Below are positions 33,372-43,382 of a stretch of DNA of 64,000 bases, piece by piece. Numbering within the stretch: the stretch's first letter is position 1; every line of letters begins with the position of its first letter. The DNA comes from Claveliimonas ammoniilytica (GTDB taxonomy: Bacteria > Bacillota > Clostridia > Lachnospirales > Lachnospiraceae), in NCBI RefSeq assembly GCF_025567415.1, contig NZ_JAOQJV010000012.1, positions 16,940 through 80,939 of the forward strand, read 5' to 3'. A model generated the notes under the pieces. The model did no database searches, was not told where the DNA came from, and was given only the letters and a program-made list of their open reading frames with translations. The position numbers and the translations under genes are program-made.

Positions 33372-35651
33372 ATGGTAAAACTTTACGATAAAGGCGTATA
33401 TCTTCTGAATGGAACAGAGATTGCAGAAGATGCGCGTCAGGTGGAGCAGAAGACCGGACAGAAGATATCCAGAGAGGAAGCCGTAAAGCAGACGATGGCT
33501 TACCGCATTCTGGAATCGCACAATACATCTGGCAATATGGAACGGCTGCAGATTAAGTTTGATAAGCTGACATCTCACGACATTACATTTGTCGGTATTA
33601 TACAGACTGCGAGAGCATCCGGACTGGAAAAATTTCCGATTCCTTATGTCCTGACTAATTGCCACAATTCGCTGTGTGCAGTTGGCGGTACGATCAATGA
33701 AGATGATCACATGTTTGGACTGACATGTGCAAAGAAATATGGCGGCGTGTATGTACCGCCTCATCAGGCTGTTATCCATCAGTTTGCCAGAGAGATGCTG
33801 GCAGGTGGCGGCAAGATGATTCTTGGTTCTGACAGCCACACTCGTTATGGTGCGTTGGGTACTATGGCAATGGGCGAGGGAGGACCGGAGCTTGTAAAGC
33901 AGTTGTTGAATAAGACTTACGATATCCGCATGCCGGAAGTCATTGCGATCTATCTGGACGGCGAGCCGAGGAAGGGTGTCGGTCCTCAGGATGTAGCACT
34001 GGCGATTATCGGTGCGACGTTTGGTAATGGATATGTGAATAATAAGGTTATGGAATTTGTCGGTCCCGGTGTGGATAAGCTGAGTGCAGATTTCCGTATC
34101 GGTATCGATGTTATGACCACAGAGACCACCTGTCTGTCTTCTATCTGGAAGACGGATGAGAAGATCCGCGAGTTCTATGAGATTCACGGACGTGAGGGTG
34201 ATTATAAAGAACTGAATCCGGGAGCAGTGACCTACTATGACGGTATGGTGTATGTGAATCTGAGTGAGATCAAACCGATGATCGCAATGCCGTTCCATCC
34301 GTCCAATGTATACACGATCGATGAAGTTAATGCGAATTTGGAAGATATTCTTCATGAAGTAGAGAAGAAGGCGCTGGTAAGTCTGGATGGCGCGGTAGAT
34401 TATTCGTTGCAGAGCAAGATTGTAGACGGCAAGCTCTATGTGGATCAGGGACTGATCGCGGGATGTGCCGGTGGTGGCTTTGAAAATATCTGCGCGGCAG
34501 CAGACATTATCAAGGGCAAATATATCGGTGCGGACGAATTTACATTCAGCGTATATCCGGCAAGTACGCCGATTTATATGGAGCTGGTGAAAAATGGAGC
34601 AGTCGCTGATTTGATCGAATCCGGAGCGATTGTGAAGACGGCGTTCTGCGGACCATGCTTTGGTGCAGGAGATACTCCGGCGAACAACGCGTTCTCAATC
34701 CGTCATTCTACCCGTAACTTCCCGAACAGAGAAGGATCGAAACTTCAGAGTGGACAGATCGCGTCAGTAGCATTGATGGATGCGCGTTCCATTGCAGCAA
34801 CTGCAGCGAATAAAGGCTTCTTGACACCTGCAACAGATCTGGATGTACAGTACAAGGGGCAGAAGTATCACTTCGACAGTAAGATCTATGCGAACCGCGT
34901 GTTTGACAGTCATGGCGTGGCAGATCCGTCTGTGGAGATTAAATTTGGACCGAATATCAAGGACTGGCCGGAAATGCAGCCACTGCCACAGAATTTGTTA
35001 CTGAAAGTAGTATCAGAGATCCACGATCCGGTAACGACGACAGATGAGCTGATTCCGTCAGGCGAGACATCTTCTTACCGTTCTAATCCACTTGGACTCG
35101 CGGAATTTGCGCTGTCAAGAAAAGATCCGGGATATGTAGGACGGGCAAAAGAAGTACAGAAGGCACAGAAAGCAATCGAGGCAGACACCTGCCCGAAGAC
35201 AGCACTGCCAGAATTACAGACAATCATGAGTAAGGTGCATGATAACTTTGAAGGTGTAAACCGGAGTAATCTGGGAATCGGAAGCACGATATTTGCGGTA
35301 AAACCAGGAGATGGTTCGGCAAGAGAACAGGCAGCGTCCTGTCAGAAGGTACTTGGCGGATGGGCTAATATTGCCAACGAATACGCGACCAAGAGATATC
35401 GCTCGAATCTGATCAACTGGGGTATGCTACCATTTATTACAGAAGAAGATCATGAGCATCTGAGCTTTAAGAACGGAGATTATATTTTCGTACCGGATAT
35501 CCGAAAAGCGGTAGAAGATAAAGATGAAGTGATCCATGCATATGTGATCGGAGATGAGATCACAGAATTGTCATGGAAGCTCGGCGAGCTGACAGACGTA
35601 GAAAGAGAGATTATCCTGAAAGGATGTCTGATCAATTACTATAGAGGATAA
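33372..35651 (+). CDS. Aconitase-family hydratase (YbhJ-like)
   Basis: 759 residues from ATG 33372 behind GGAAGGAGGAG. Aconitase signatures: LTNCHNSLCAVGG, GSDSHTRYGALG with the conserved Asp-Ser-His-Thr, and FCGPCFGAGDTPANNAFSIR, which carries two cysteines of the iron-sulphur site. It resembles the YbhJ class annotated as hydratase rather than true aconitase. The substrate is not known. It follows a CdaR-type regulator, suggesting a role in carboxylate use. A 21-pair terminator follows. Confidence 0.82.
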   Translation: MVKLYDKGVYLLNGTEIAEDARQVEQKTGQKISREEAVKQTMAYRILESHNTSGNMERLQIKFDKLTSHDITFVGIIQTARASGLEKFPIPYVLTNCHNSLCAVGGTINEDDHMFGLTCAKKYGGVYVPPHQAVIHQFAREMLAGGGKMILGSDSHTRYGALGTMAMGEGGPELVKQLLNKTYDIRMPEVIAIYLDGEPRKGVGPQDVALAIIGATFGNGYVNNKVMEFVGPGVDKLSADFRIGIDVMTTETTCLSSIWKTDEKIREFYEIHGREGDYKELNPGAVTYYDGMVYVNLSEIKPMIAMPFHPSNVYTIDEVNANLEDILHEVEKKALVSLDGAVDYSLQSKIVDGKLYVDQGLIAGCAGGGFENICAAADIIKGKYIGADEFTFSVYPASTPIYMELVKNGAVADLIESGAIVKTAFCGPCFGAGDTPANNAFSIRHSTRNFPNREGSKLQSGQIASVALMDARSIAATAANKGFLTPATDLDVQYKGQKYHFDSKIYANRVFDSHGVADPSVEIKFGPNIKDWPEMQPLPQNLLLKVVSEIHDPVTTTDELIPSGETSSYRSNPLGLAEFALSRKDPGYVGRAKEVQKAQKAIEADTCPKTALPELQTIMSKVHDNFEGVNRSNLGIGSTIFAVKPGDGSAREQAASCQKVLGGWANIANEYATKRYRSNLINWGMLPFITEEDHEHLSFKNGDYIFVPDIRKAVEDKDEVIHAYVIGDEITELSWKLGELTDVEREIILKGCLINYYRG

Positions 35652-35660
35652 TTGAGAAAG

Positions 35661-35708
35661 TAAAATGAGGAACTCAAATTTAAAGAAAAATTTGAGTTCC
35701 TCATTTTA
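35661..35708 (+). terminator. Long-stem terminator after the hydratase gene
   Basis: A 21-base perfect inverted repeat (35661-35681 with 35688-35708) with a six-base loop, ending in CATTTTA. The stem is unusually long and A/T-rich at its ends, and works on either strand. Confidence 0.8.
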
Positions 35709-35921
35709 GATGTTGAAAAGAAGTGAACAAATATGAAAGAAACTAAAATTAGAAAGTGAAAAATCGTTAGTAAGTCAAATAAAAATCTAAAATTTAATGC
35801 AACAAATCGTGAATTCCAGTAATCTTATATATAGATACCAGAGTCATAAGTCATGAACCACGAAACAATCCGTATGGTATCGATGAGTAAACAAGAAAAT
35901 GAAATTCGAAGGAGGTACAGC

Positions 35922-36431
35922 ATGAAATGTGATGCGGCAGCATTTGCCGGAATGTATGAGACTATCTATAAAGACCTGTACCGCTATGCATTGTGTATGA
36001 TGAGGAATTCCCATGATGCGGAGGATGTAGTGAGCGAGACCGTTATAAAAGGGTATGAGAGGATACATACGCTGCGCAGCGAGGATGCGTTCAAAAGCTG
36101 GATGTTTACGATATTGTCAAATGTGTGCAAGCGCAAATGGAAGGCAATGGCGAAGCAGAGTCCGGTAGAGAATGAAAATGTGTGGGAGCAATTATCGGAC
36201 GAGGCGGCGGGAGAAGATACGATGAATCTGCGCCTTGATCTCCGGCGTGCACTGGCAGTGCTTTCCGAGGAGGAACGGATGATCATCGGTCTGTCGGTGT
36301 ATGGTGGATATCAGAGTCAGGAGATCAGCAAGATTCTCCATATAAAAGATGGGACAGTACGTTCTAAGAGAAGCAGAGCAATCGGTAAGATGAGTATGGT
36401 GTTGAAGAAGGGAGGCGCAGGTTATGAATAA
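35922..36431 (+). CDS. ECF-type sigma factor paired with a beta-propeller membrane protein
   Basis: 169 residues from ATG 35922, seven bases after GAAGGAGG; an in-frame ATG 69 bases upstream has no site. Region 2 is visible in YRYALCMMRNSHDAEDVVSETV and region 4 in YQSQEISKILHIKDGTVRSKRSRAI. The stop overlaps the start of the next gene, which encodes a membrane-anchored beta-propeller protein with a cytoplasmic N-terminus. Such pairing is typical for a sigma factor held by its membrane partner. Confidence 0.85.
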   Translation: MKCDAAAFAGMYETIYKDLYRYALCMMRNSHDAEDVVSETVIKGYERIHTLRSEDAFKSWMFTILSNVCKRKWKAMAKQSPVENENVWEQLSDEAAGEDTMNLRLDLRRALAVLSEEERMIIGLSVYGGYQSQEISKILHIKDGTVRSKRSRAIGKMSMVLKKGGAGYE

Positions 36432-38328
36432 ATGGGAAGAAGATATGATAGAACAGCTTCGCAAGGAATCAGAAGACATCCAGATTCCAGACAGTCTGCG
36501 GCCGGATAAGATAGAAAAGCGGTTGACAGAGCGACCGAAAAAGTATCATTGGAAGAAGGGGTATACGGCAGGACTCGCGGCTGCTTGTTGTCTGCTGGTA
36601 TGCGGCGCAGTGTTGGGGATTCAGAAAAGCCCACAGAGAGTATCACCTGTAGAAAAACAAGATACAGCAACCGCTCAGGCTGAGAGTTCCGACATTCAGA
36701 CAGCGAAAAGCTATGATCAGATTTATGAATATCTGCAGGCGAATCAGGATGACCAATATGGAACAGATACCGGAATGTTGGAACGGGGCGTTGTGACGGA
36801 ATCAGCAGAAGATTCATCGAGCACGAATTCGGCGGCGGCCGTGGATACAGGAATGGCGCAGAGCAGCAAATCATCAGAAAATGCAGTGTATTCAGAAACC
36901 AATGTACGTCAGGAAGGTGTAGACGAAGCAGATGTGGTTAAGACAGATGGACGTTATCTGTATACATTAAAAGATAATGGCAGGTCTGTGGCAATTGTGG
37001 ATACTGCAAATGGAGAATTACAGATGGTTATTTCTATACCGGTTGAAGCTGATGATCAAGCCAGGGAATTCTATGTCAGTGATGGTCATCTGATTCTCAT
37101 CAGCGAATTTAATCAGGAGAGAGAGGATGGTGCCTGGACGTATGCTTCGACAGATACAAGGGTGACAACTTATGATATTACAGATCCGGAGAAGCCAGAG
37201 AAGGCAGGGGAAGTGACACAGAGTGGATCTTACACATCCTCTCGTTTGACGGACGGGCATCTGTATCTGTTTAGCCAGTATTCGGTCGATGTAACGAGTG
37301 GAATTACACCAAAAGACGAGAAAGATTATATTCCGTATGTGAATCAGCAGATGTTGGAGGCAGATGACATTTACCTGCCGCCATTTTCTCAGGCATATAT
37401 GTACGAAGTGGTAAGTTCGGTAGATATTGCGAAGCCAGGAGAGATTCAGGACAGCAAAGCCATTTTCAGCGATGGCGGGGAACTCTATGTGAGCAACGAC
37501 AACATCTATTGGTATGAGACTCGATGGTCAGAAAAAACAGAGACCGTGATAAAGCGTATGTCTTATAAAGATGGGAAACTGAAAGCAGAGGCATCCGGCA
37601 AGGTAGATGGATATATCAATGATTCGTTCAGCATTGATGAATATGATGGCTATCTGCGGGTGGTCACTACCGATGACGAGACAAATGGATTATATATTCT
37701 GAATTCAAATATGAAGGAAGTTGGATCGATCACCGGGCTTGCAGAGGGAGAACAGGTATATTCCGCGAGACTGTTGGGAGATACGGGGTATTTTGTGACA
37801 TATGAGCAGACAGATCCGTTGTTTTCCGTAGATCTGTCGGATCCGAAGAATCCGAAGATCATCGGGAAACTAAAGATACCAGGATTTTCCGAATATCTGC
37901 ATTTCTATGGAGAAAATCTGTTGCTTGGCATCGGTATGGATGTGGATGAGGATGGATTTACCACGAATGGAGTGAAGCTGTCCATGTTTGATATCAGTGA
38001 CAGCAGTGATGTGAAAGAGATACAGAAGTACACACTGGAAAATGTCTACAGCGCAGCTGTGATGTATGATTACAAGGCAGTGCTGATTGATCCGGAGAAA
38101 AATGTGATCGGATTTGCGGCAGATGGAAACAACAGTGAGAATTATTATGTATTTTCCTATAATGATACGAATGGATTTGAATGTCTGATGAATGAGACGG
38201 TTAATGGAAATGGCTACCAGTCGGCGCGAGGAGTCTACGTGGATAATACGTTGTATGTGGTTAAGGGAAACATTATCGAAGCCTACGATATGGCAGATTA
38301 TCAGAAAATAGACGACTTGATCTTGTAG
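36424..38328 (+). CDS. Membrane-anchored secreted beta-propeller protein, probable sigma-factor partner
   Basis: 634 residues. A 45-residue basic/acidic cytoplasmic start, one membrane helix (GYTAGLAAACCLLVCGAVLG, about 43-62), a Ser/Thr/Glu linker, and from about 155 a beta-propeller domain (EGVDEADVVKTDGRYLY and repeated blades). This matches the family of extracellular beta-propeller proteins (PF09826 type). It overlaps the sigma factor gene by eight bases. The layout suggests that the N-terminus binds the sigma factor while the propeller senses something outside; this is inference. Confidence 0.78.
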   Translation: MNKWEEDMIEQLRKESEDIQIPDSLRPDKIEKRLTERPKKYHWKKGYTAGLAAACCLLVCGAVLGIQKSPQRVSPVEKQDTATAQAESSDIQTAKSYDQIYEYLQANQDDQYGTDTGMLERGVVTESAEDSSSTNSAAAVDTGMAQSSKSSENAVYSETNVRQEGVDEADVVKTDGRYLYTLKDNGRSVAIVDTANGELQMVISIPVEADDQAREFYVSDGHLILISEFNQEREDGAWTYASTDTRVTTYDITDPEKPEKAGEVTQSGSYTSSRLTDGHLYLFSQYSVDVTSGITPKDEKDYIPYVNQQMLEADDIYLPPFSQAYMYEVVSSVDIAKPGEIQDSKAIFSDGGELYVSNDNIYWYETRWSEKTETVIKRMSYKDGKLKAEASGKVDGYINDSFSIDEYDGYLRVVTTDDETNGLYILNSNMKEVGSITGLAEGEQVYSARLLGDTGYFVTYEQTDPLFSVDLSDPKNPKIIGKLKIPGFSEYLHFYGENLLLGIGMDVDEDGFTTNGVKLSMFDISDSSDVKEIQKYTLENVYSAAVMYDYKAVLIDPEKNVIGFAADGNNSENYYVFSYNDTNGFECLMNETVNGNGYQSARGVYVDNTLYVVKGNIIEAYDMADYQKIDDLIL

Positions 38329-38391
38329 AAAAATGTCGTTTGGAATAGTAATGAAATTGTAACAGATTTTTAACAACTTACCGCGAAAATT

Positions 38392-38420
38392 TTGACAATG
38401 AATACACCGTATGTTAAACT
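38392..38420 (+). promoter_or_regulatory. Promoter upstream of the TPR/acidic/AAA+-like gene
   Basis: TTGACA (38392-38397) and TAAACT (38415-38420) with a 17-base spacer, about 60 bases before the start codon. Confidence 0.6.
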
Positions 38421-38480
38421 GAAATAAGCTATATAAAAACATAGTTTGCAGTATTACTGAAACATTTTGAGGTGAGAACA

Positions 38481-41306
38481 TTGGATAAATATGAATATCG
38501 GGTAAAAACAGAGCAGATGCTGGAGCATATGGAGCGCAAGCGTTATAAAAAAGCGATGGAGATTGCGGATACCATAGACTGGCGTCGGGTGAAGAATCCG
38601 GCGATGCTGAACAGCGTCAGTGAGATATATGAATTTAACGGAGAATATCAGAAGAGCAGGGATGTGTTGTTTGTAGCATATGATCGTGCACCAAACAGCA
38701 GAAAGACGATCTATCGTCTGGGAACACTGGCACTCAGGCTGAATGATGTGGATGAAGCTTCCGATTGCTATGAAGAATTTGTGAAGCTGGCACCGAAAGA
38801 TCCGAATCAGTACATTTTAAAATATAAGATTCTGAAGGCGCGTCGTGCACCGCTGTCGGAGCAGATTGATGCGCTGGAAGAATTTAAGAAAGCAGAATAT
38901 ATTGAAAAATGGGCATACGAGTTAGCATGTCTGTATGATCAGACCGGTATGACGGCAGAGTGTCTGGAGGAATGTGATGATCTGATTCTGTGGTTCAGCG
39001 AAGGTAAATACGTTTATAAAGCGATGGAGCTTAAGATGAAGTATAAGCCGTTGACACCGCTTCAGCAGGAGAAATACAACAGCCAGAAGAAAGCATATGA
39101 GCATCCGCTGGTTGAGTCTGAAGAAGCAGAGGAACAGCAGGAAGAGGAAGCTAAGGCGGTTGAAGAAGCACCGGAGAATGCTGTGGCAGAATCCCCTGAA
39201 AAAGACACGGATAAAGGTGAGGATAAAGGAGCGGAGACATCGATTCTTAGAGAAGAACCAAAAGAGGTATCTACAGAAGATATCGCAGCAAAGGCTCTTG
39301 CGGCAGTAGCTGAGACAGAGGAAGTTCCGCTGACAGCTGAGAAGAAAGAAGCTGAGGAGTCAGAAGAACCGGCAGAAAAGCCACATAAGAGATCCGGTCT
39401 GCGCCAGTCTGTAAAGGGCGCAACCCTTGCAGAGGCACTGAAAAAGGGAATGGCGGTTGCGAATGGAGAGAATCCGGAAAGCAAAGCATTGAATAAATCA
39501 GATGAAGATCTGCGTGTAACCGGTCAGATGAAGATTGACGATATCCTGCAGGCGTGGGAAGCTAAGCAGAAGGATAATGCGGAAGCGATTGAGATCCAGA
39601 AGAAGAAAGATGAAGAGATCCTTGCGCAGAAGAAGCTGGAAGCAGAGAAACGTCGTGAGGAAGAAGCGCGACGCATCGAAGAACAGCAGAGAGCGGCCGA
39701 GGAAGCACGTCGTATTGCTGAACAGAAGGCAGCAGAAGAAGCCAGAAGAGCAGCGGCACGGCGAGCAGAAGAAGAACGGCTGCTGGCAGAGCAGAGAGCA
39801 GAAGAAGAGCGCAGACGTGCAATCGAAGAAGCAGAAGCAGAAGAGAGACGCCTGGAGCAGGAGGCAGCTGAGAAGGCTAAGGCTGAAGCGGAAGCCCGCA
39901 GAAAGCAGGAAGAAGAGGAAACTCAGGAAATTGAAGATGCTCTGGAGGAAGTAGAAGCAGATGAGGACGAATTTGAGGAAGCTGAACTGGAAGAAGTAGA
40001 AGCAGATGAGGACGAATTTGAGGAAGTCATGCCTGAAGAGCCGGAAGCAGATGAAGATGAATTCGAGGAAGCTGAATTCGAAGAAGACGAGTTCGAAGAA
40101 GCTGAATATGAAGAAGTTCCGGATAAAACGGATGATCTGGCAGATCTGCTCCGTGAACTGGAAGAGACTGATGCAGAAAAAGAAAACGATGCTCAGGGAT
40201 TCTTTGATGATGAATTTGAAGAAGACGATGTGAATGACGACTTCCTGGATGATGATCTCGACGCAGAATATGATGAGTATGAGGAAGAGCCGAAAGGTGA
40301 AGAAGCATACGACGATGCTGAATTCGAGGAAGACGAATTTGAAGAGGGCGACTTTGAGGATGAGTTCGAGGAAGAAGAGCCAGAACCGGATCTTAGCAGC
40401 ATCGATGATCTGACGATTGAAGAACCTAGTGAGGAAGAGATCCAGAGACGTATCAAGAAAGGACGCGGAGGCGTACCATTTGACACAGGATTCGTAGTAA
40501 CCGGACGTTATGATCTGAGTGCTACCAGTGAGATCGGTCTTCGCGCCGGTCTGACAGAGGAGCAGAAGCAGTTATTCTCTTATTTCGTGCCGGTACGAGG
40601 CATGAGCGAACAGATCGTAGAAGTTCTGGACAATGACCGCAGAGAGCGGAGAGAAGGAACATCACGTACCGGTAATATCGTGGTTATCGGACATAAGGGA
40701 TCTGGTAAGACTGTTCTTGCAGTAGATATTGTAAAGGCAATTCAGAAGCAGAGAAATCTGAAACAGGGCAAGGTAGCAATTGTTACAGGAGAGTCTCTGA
40801 ATAAGAAAGAACTGGGAGGTATCATACAGAAGCTGCGCGGCGGTGCGATTATCATTGAGAAGGCAGGTCAGCTGAATACCAGAACCGTTCGTGATCTGAA
40901 TCGCCTGATGGAGAAGAAAACCGGAGAACTTCTGGTAGTTCTGGAGGATCAGAGAAAACCATTGGAGAAACTCTTCACTGCTAATCCATCTTTCAAGAAG
41001 AAGTTCACTTCTAAGCTGGAACTTCCGGTATTTATCAACGATGAGCTGGTAACATTCGGACAGACCTATGCGAAGGAAAATGGTTATAAACTGGATGAAA
41101 TGGGTATCCTGGCACTGTACAGCCGAATTGATGTAATGCAGAGAGAGGATCATGCAGTGACGGTTGCAGAAATAAAAGAGATTATGGATGATGCCATTGA
41201 CCATTCGCAGAAAGCAAATGTAAAGCATTTTGCAAGACGAGTATTCGGTAAGGGAACCGATGACAGAGACCGTATCATTCTGAAAGAGGATGACTTCCGA
41301 ATCTAA
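38481..41306 (+). CDS. TPR protein with acidic disordered middle and degenerate AAA+ (CbbX/SpoVK-like) C-terminus
   Basis: 941 residues from TTG 38481, six bases after GAGGTG; GTG 38472 lacks a site. Residues 1-190 form TPR-like helical repeats. Residues about 200-470 are charged and coiled-coil, and 475-640 are very acidic with repeated DEDEFEE units. From about 725 a P-loop domain follows: GHKGSGKT, then GGAIIIEKAGQL where CbbX/SpoVK proteins have FIDEA, and PSFKKKF where they have NPGLRSRF. The Walker B Asp-Glu pair is thus Glu-Lys and the arginine-finger position is Lys, so ATP hydrolysis is doubtful. No signal peptide. Possibly a cytoplasmic scaffold. Confidence 0.75.
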   Translation: MDKYEYRVKTEQMLEHMERKRYKKAMEIADTIDWRRVKNPAMLNSVSEIYEFNGEYQKSRDVLFVAYDRAPNSRKTIYRLGTLALRLNDVDEASDCYEEFVKLAPKDPNQYILKYKILKARRAPLSEQIDALEEFKKAEYIEKWAYELACLYDQTGMTAECLEECDDLILWFSEGKYVYKAMELKMKYKPLTPLQQEKYNSQKKAYEHPLVESEEAEEQQEEEAKAVEEAPENAVAESPEKDTDKGEDKGAETSILREEPKEVSTEDIAAKALAAVAETEEVPLTAEKKEAEESEEPAEKPHKRSGLRQSVKGATLAEALKKGMAVANGENPESKALNKSDEDLRVTGQMKIDDILQAWEAKQKDNAEAIEIQKKKDEEILAQKKLEAEKRREEEARRIEEQQRAAEEARRIAEQKAAEEARRAAARRAEEERLLAEQRAEEERRRAIEEAEAEERRLEQEAAEKAKAEAEARRKQEEEETQEIEDALEEVEADEDEFEEAELEEVEADEDEFEEVMPEEPEADEDEFEEAEFEEDEFEEAEYEEVPDKTDDLADLLRELEETDAEKENDAQGFFDDEFEEDDVNDDFLDDDLDAEYDEYEEEPKGEEAYDDAEFEEDEFEEGDFEDEFEEEEPEPDLSSIDDLTIEEPSEEEIQRRIKKGRGGVPFDTGFVVTGRYDLSATSEIGLRAGLTEEQKQLFSYFVPVRGMSEQIVEVLDNDRRERREGTSRTGNIVVIGHKGSGKTVLAVDIVKAIQKQRNLKQGKVAIVTGESLNKKELGGIIQKLRGGAIIIEKAGQLNTRTVRDLNRLMEKKTGELLVVLEDQRKPLEKLFTANPSFKKKFTSKLELPVFINDELVTFGQTYAKENGYKLDEMGILALYSRIDVMQREDHAVTVAEIKEIMDDAIDHSQKANVKHFARRVFGKGTDDRDRIILKEDDFRI

Positions 41307-41328
41307 TAAAAAGAAGATAGTACAAAAG

Positions 41329-41367
41329 AGAGTTTTGGACAGATTGCTGTTCAAAACTCTTTCTTTT
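41329..41367 (+). terminator. Terminator after the TPR/AAA+-like gene
   Basis: AGAGTTTTGGACAG pairs with CTGTTCAAAACTCT (14 pairs, one G-U) around a four-base loop, followed by TTCTTTTT. Confidence 0.8.
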
Positions 41368-41427
41368 TACGGAGGCATCAAGTATAATTATATGTAAAGA
41401 AATATTACCAGATAAGAGGGTGAAGTT

Positions 41428-43338
41428 ATGGAGGAAAAGAGGAGAGTAAAACCATACGAGATTGGCGAGCTGGATCAGTATCTGCTGGGACAGGGCAATC
41501 ATTATGAGATTTATAAAAAATTGGGTGCACACCTGGTTGAAGATGGCGATAAAAAGGGTACATATTTTGCAGTGTGGGCACCGAACGCACAGAAAGTATC
41601 TGTCATTGGCGAGTTTAATGACTGGGATCTGACCGCGGATGTGATGGAGAGGAATGATCCGGTAGGAATCTATACCTGTTTTGTGGAAGGCGCAAAAGAG
41701 AACGAGATGTACAAGTTCTGCATTGAGACAAAAAAAGGAGAGCTGCTCTACAAGGCAGACCCATATGCGAATTATGCAGAATTGAGACCGGGAACAGCGT
41801 CTCGTATTACGGATATATCGAAGATTAAATGGATAGATAAGGCGTGGATGGATCAACGTTTGAAATGGGATCACAAAGAGAAGCCGATGTCCATTTATGA
41901 GGTGCATATCGGTTCGTGGAGGAAGCATCCGGAAGATGAGGATGGTTTCTATAATTACCGTGAATTTGCAAAAGAGATTGTCAAGTATGTCCATAATATG
42001 GGATATACACACATAGAGTTAATGGGTATCGCAGAGCATCCGTTTGATGGCTCCTGGGGCTATCAGGTGACCGGATATTTTGCACCGACATCACGCTATG
42101 GTACGCCGGAAGATTTTGCGTGGATGATCAATTACCTGCATAAGAACAAGGTTGGAGTTATTTTGGACTGGGTACCGGCACATTTTCCGAAGGATGCACA
42201 TGGTCTGGCAGACTTTGATGGTGTACCGGAGTATGAATATGCAGATCCGAGAATGGGTGAGCATCCGGACTGGGGAACCAAGATCTTTGATTTTGGCAAG
42301 AACGAGGTAAAGAACTTCCTCATATCCAACGCATTATTCTGGATTGAGCATTTCCATATCGATGGACTCCGCGTGGATGCGGTGGCATCGATCCTGTATC
42401 TTGATTATGGTAAAAAGGACGGCGAATGGGTACCGAATGAATTTGGCGGCAATAAGAACCTGCAGGCAGTGGAATTCTTTAAGCATCTGAATTCCGTAGT
42501 GCTTGGCCGTAATCCGGGCGCAGTGATGATTGCAGAAGAGTCTACAGCGTGGCCAAAGGTGACCGGAGAGGTGGAAGATGACGGTCTTGGATTCAGCCTG
42601 AAATGGAACATGGGATGGATGCATGATTTTACCGAGTATATGAAGCTGGATCCGTTATTCCGCAAGGGAGCGCATTACAATATGACATTTGCCATGAGTT
42701 ATGCGTACAGTGAAAAGTATATTTTGGTATTGTCACACGATGAAGTGGTACATCTGAAGTGCTCGATGATCAATAAGATGCCTGGGCTTGGCTGGGAGAA
42801 GTTCGAGAATCTGAAAGCGGCTTATGCATTTATGATGGGACATTCCGGCAAAAAGCTTCTATTCATGGGTCAGGATTTCGCACAGCTTAGAGAGTGGAGT
42901 GAGAAGCGGGAACTTGATTGGTATCTGTTGGCTGAGAAAGAGCATCAGCAGATGCAGAGCTGGGTACGTGATCTGCTTCATCTGTACCGCCGCAGAAAGG
43001 CATTCTATGAGCAGGATAACACCTGGGAAGGATTCGAATGGATCAATGCGGATGACAGAGACAGAAGCATTTACAGCTTTGTACGCCATGCAAAAGGCGG
43101 CAAGCAGAACCTGCTCTTTGTGATTAGTTTCACTCCGGTGGCAAGAGATGATTACCGTGTTGGCGTGCCGAAGCGCAAACAGTACCGTCTGATTCTGAAC
43201 AGTGATGAAGAAAAATATGGCGGAACCGGCAAGAAGAGACCGGCTGTATACAAAGCAGAGAAATCCGAATGTGACGGAAGACCATATTCATTTGCTTATC
43301 CGCTTCCGGCATATGGAGTGGCTATATTCGAGTTCTAG
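41428..43338 (+). CDS. glgB: 1,4-alpha-glucan branching enzyme
   Basis: 636 residues. The N-terminal CBM48 region (YFAVWAPNAQKVSVIGEFNDW) is followed by a GH13 barrel. The nucleophile Asp lies in GLRVDAVASILY, the acid/base Glu in MIAEESTAWPKV and the third acidic residue in LSHDEVVH. It forms alpha-1,6 branches in glycogen. No other glycogen genes are adjacent. GAGGGTGAAG precedes ATG 41428. Confidence 0.93.
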   Translation: MEEKRRVKPYEIGELDQYLLGQGNHYEIYKKLGAHLVEDGDKKGTYFAVWAPNAQKVSVIGEFNDWDLTADVMERNDPVGIYTCFVEGAKENEMYKFCIETKKGELLYKADPYANYAELRPGTASRITDISKIKWIDKAWMDQRLKWDHKEKPMSIYEVHIGSWRKHPEDEDGFYNYREFAKEIVKYVHNMGYTHIELMGIAEHPFDGSWGYQVTGYFAPTSRYGTPEDFAWMINYLHKNKVGVILDWVPAHFPKDAHGLADFDGVPEYEYADPRMGEHPDWGTKIFDFGKNEVKNFLISNALFWIEHFHIDGLRVDAVASILYLDYGKKDGEWVPNEFGGNKNLQAVEFFKHLNSVVLGRNPGAVMIAEESTAWPKVTGEVEDDGLGFSLKWNMGWMHDFTEYMKLDPLFRKGAHYNMTFAMSYAYSEKYILVLSHDEVVHLKCSMINKMPGLGWEKFENLKAAYAFMMGHSGKKLLFMGQDFAQLREWSEKRELDWYLLAEKEHQQMQSWVRDLLHLYRRRKAFYEQDNTWEGFEWINADDRDRSIYSFVRHAKGGKQNLLFVISFTPVARDDYRVGVPKRKQYRLILNSDEEKYGGTGKKRPAVYKAEKSECDGRPYSFAYPLPAYGVAIFEF

Positions 43339-43382
43339 CGATAGTGACAAACGCACGTGAGTGCAACGGAAAGGGAGATGAC

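Noticed and set aside
33321..34355. Long minus-strand open frame of over 300 codons
   Set aside because: It lies entirely opposite the aconitase-family hydratase and shows no domain or ribosome-binding site; it is a codon-usage shadow.
35853..35921. Upstream start for the second sigma factor
   Set aside because: No ribosome-binding site there, while GAAGGAGG stands directly before ATG 35922.
41275..42012. Minus-strand open frame opposite glgB
   Set aside because: Shadow of the branching-enzyme gene and the terminator in front of it, with no motif.
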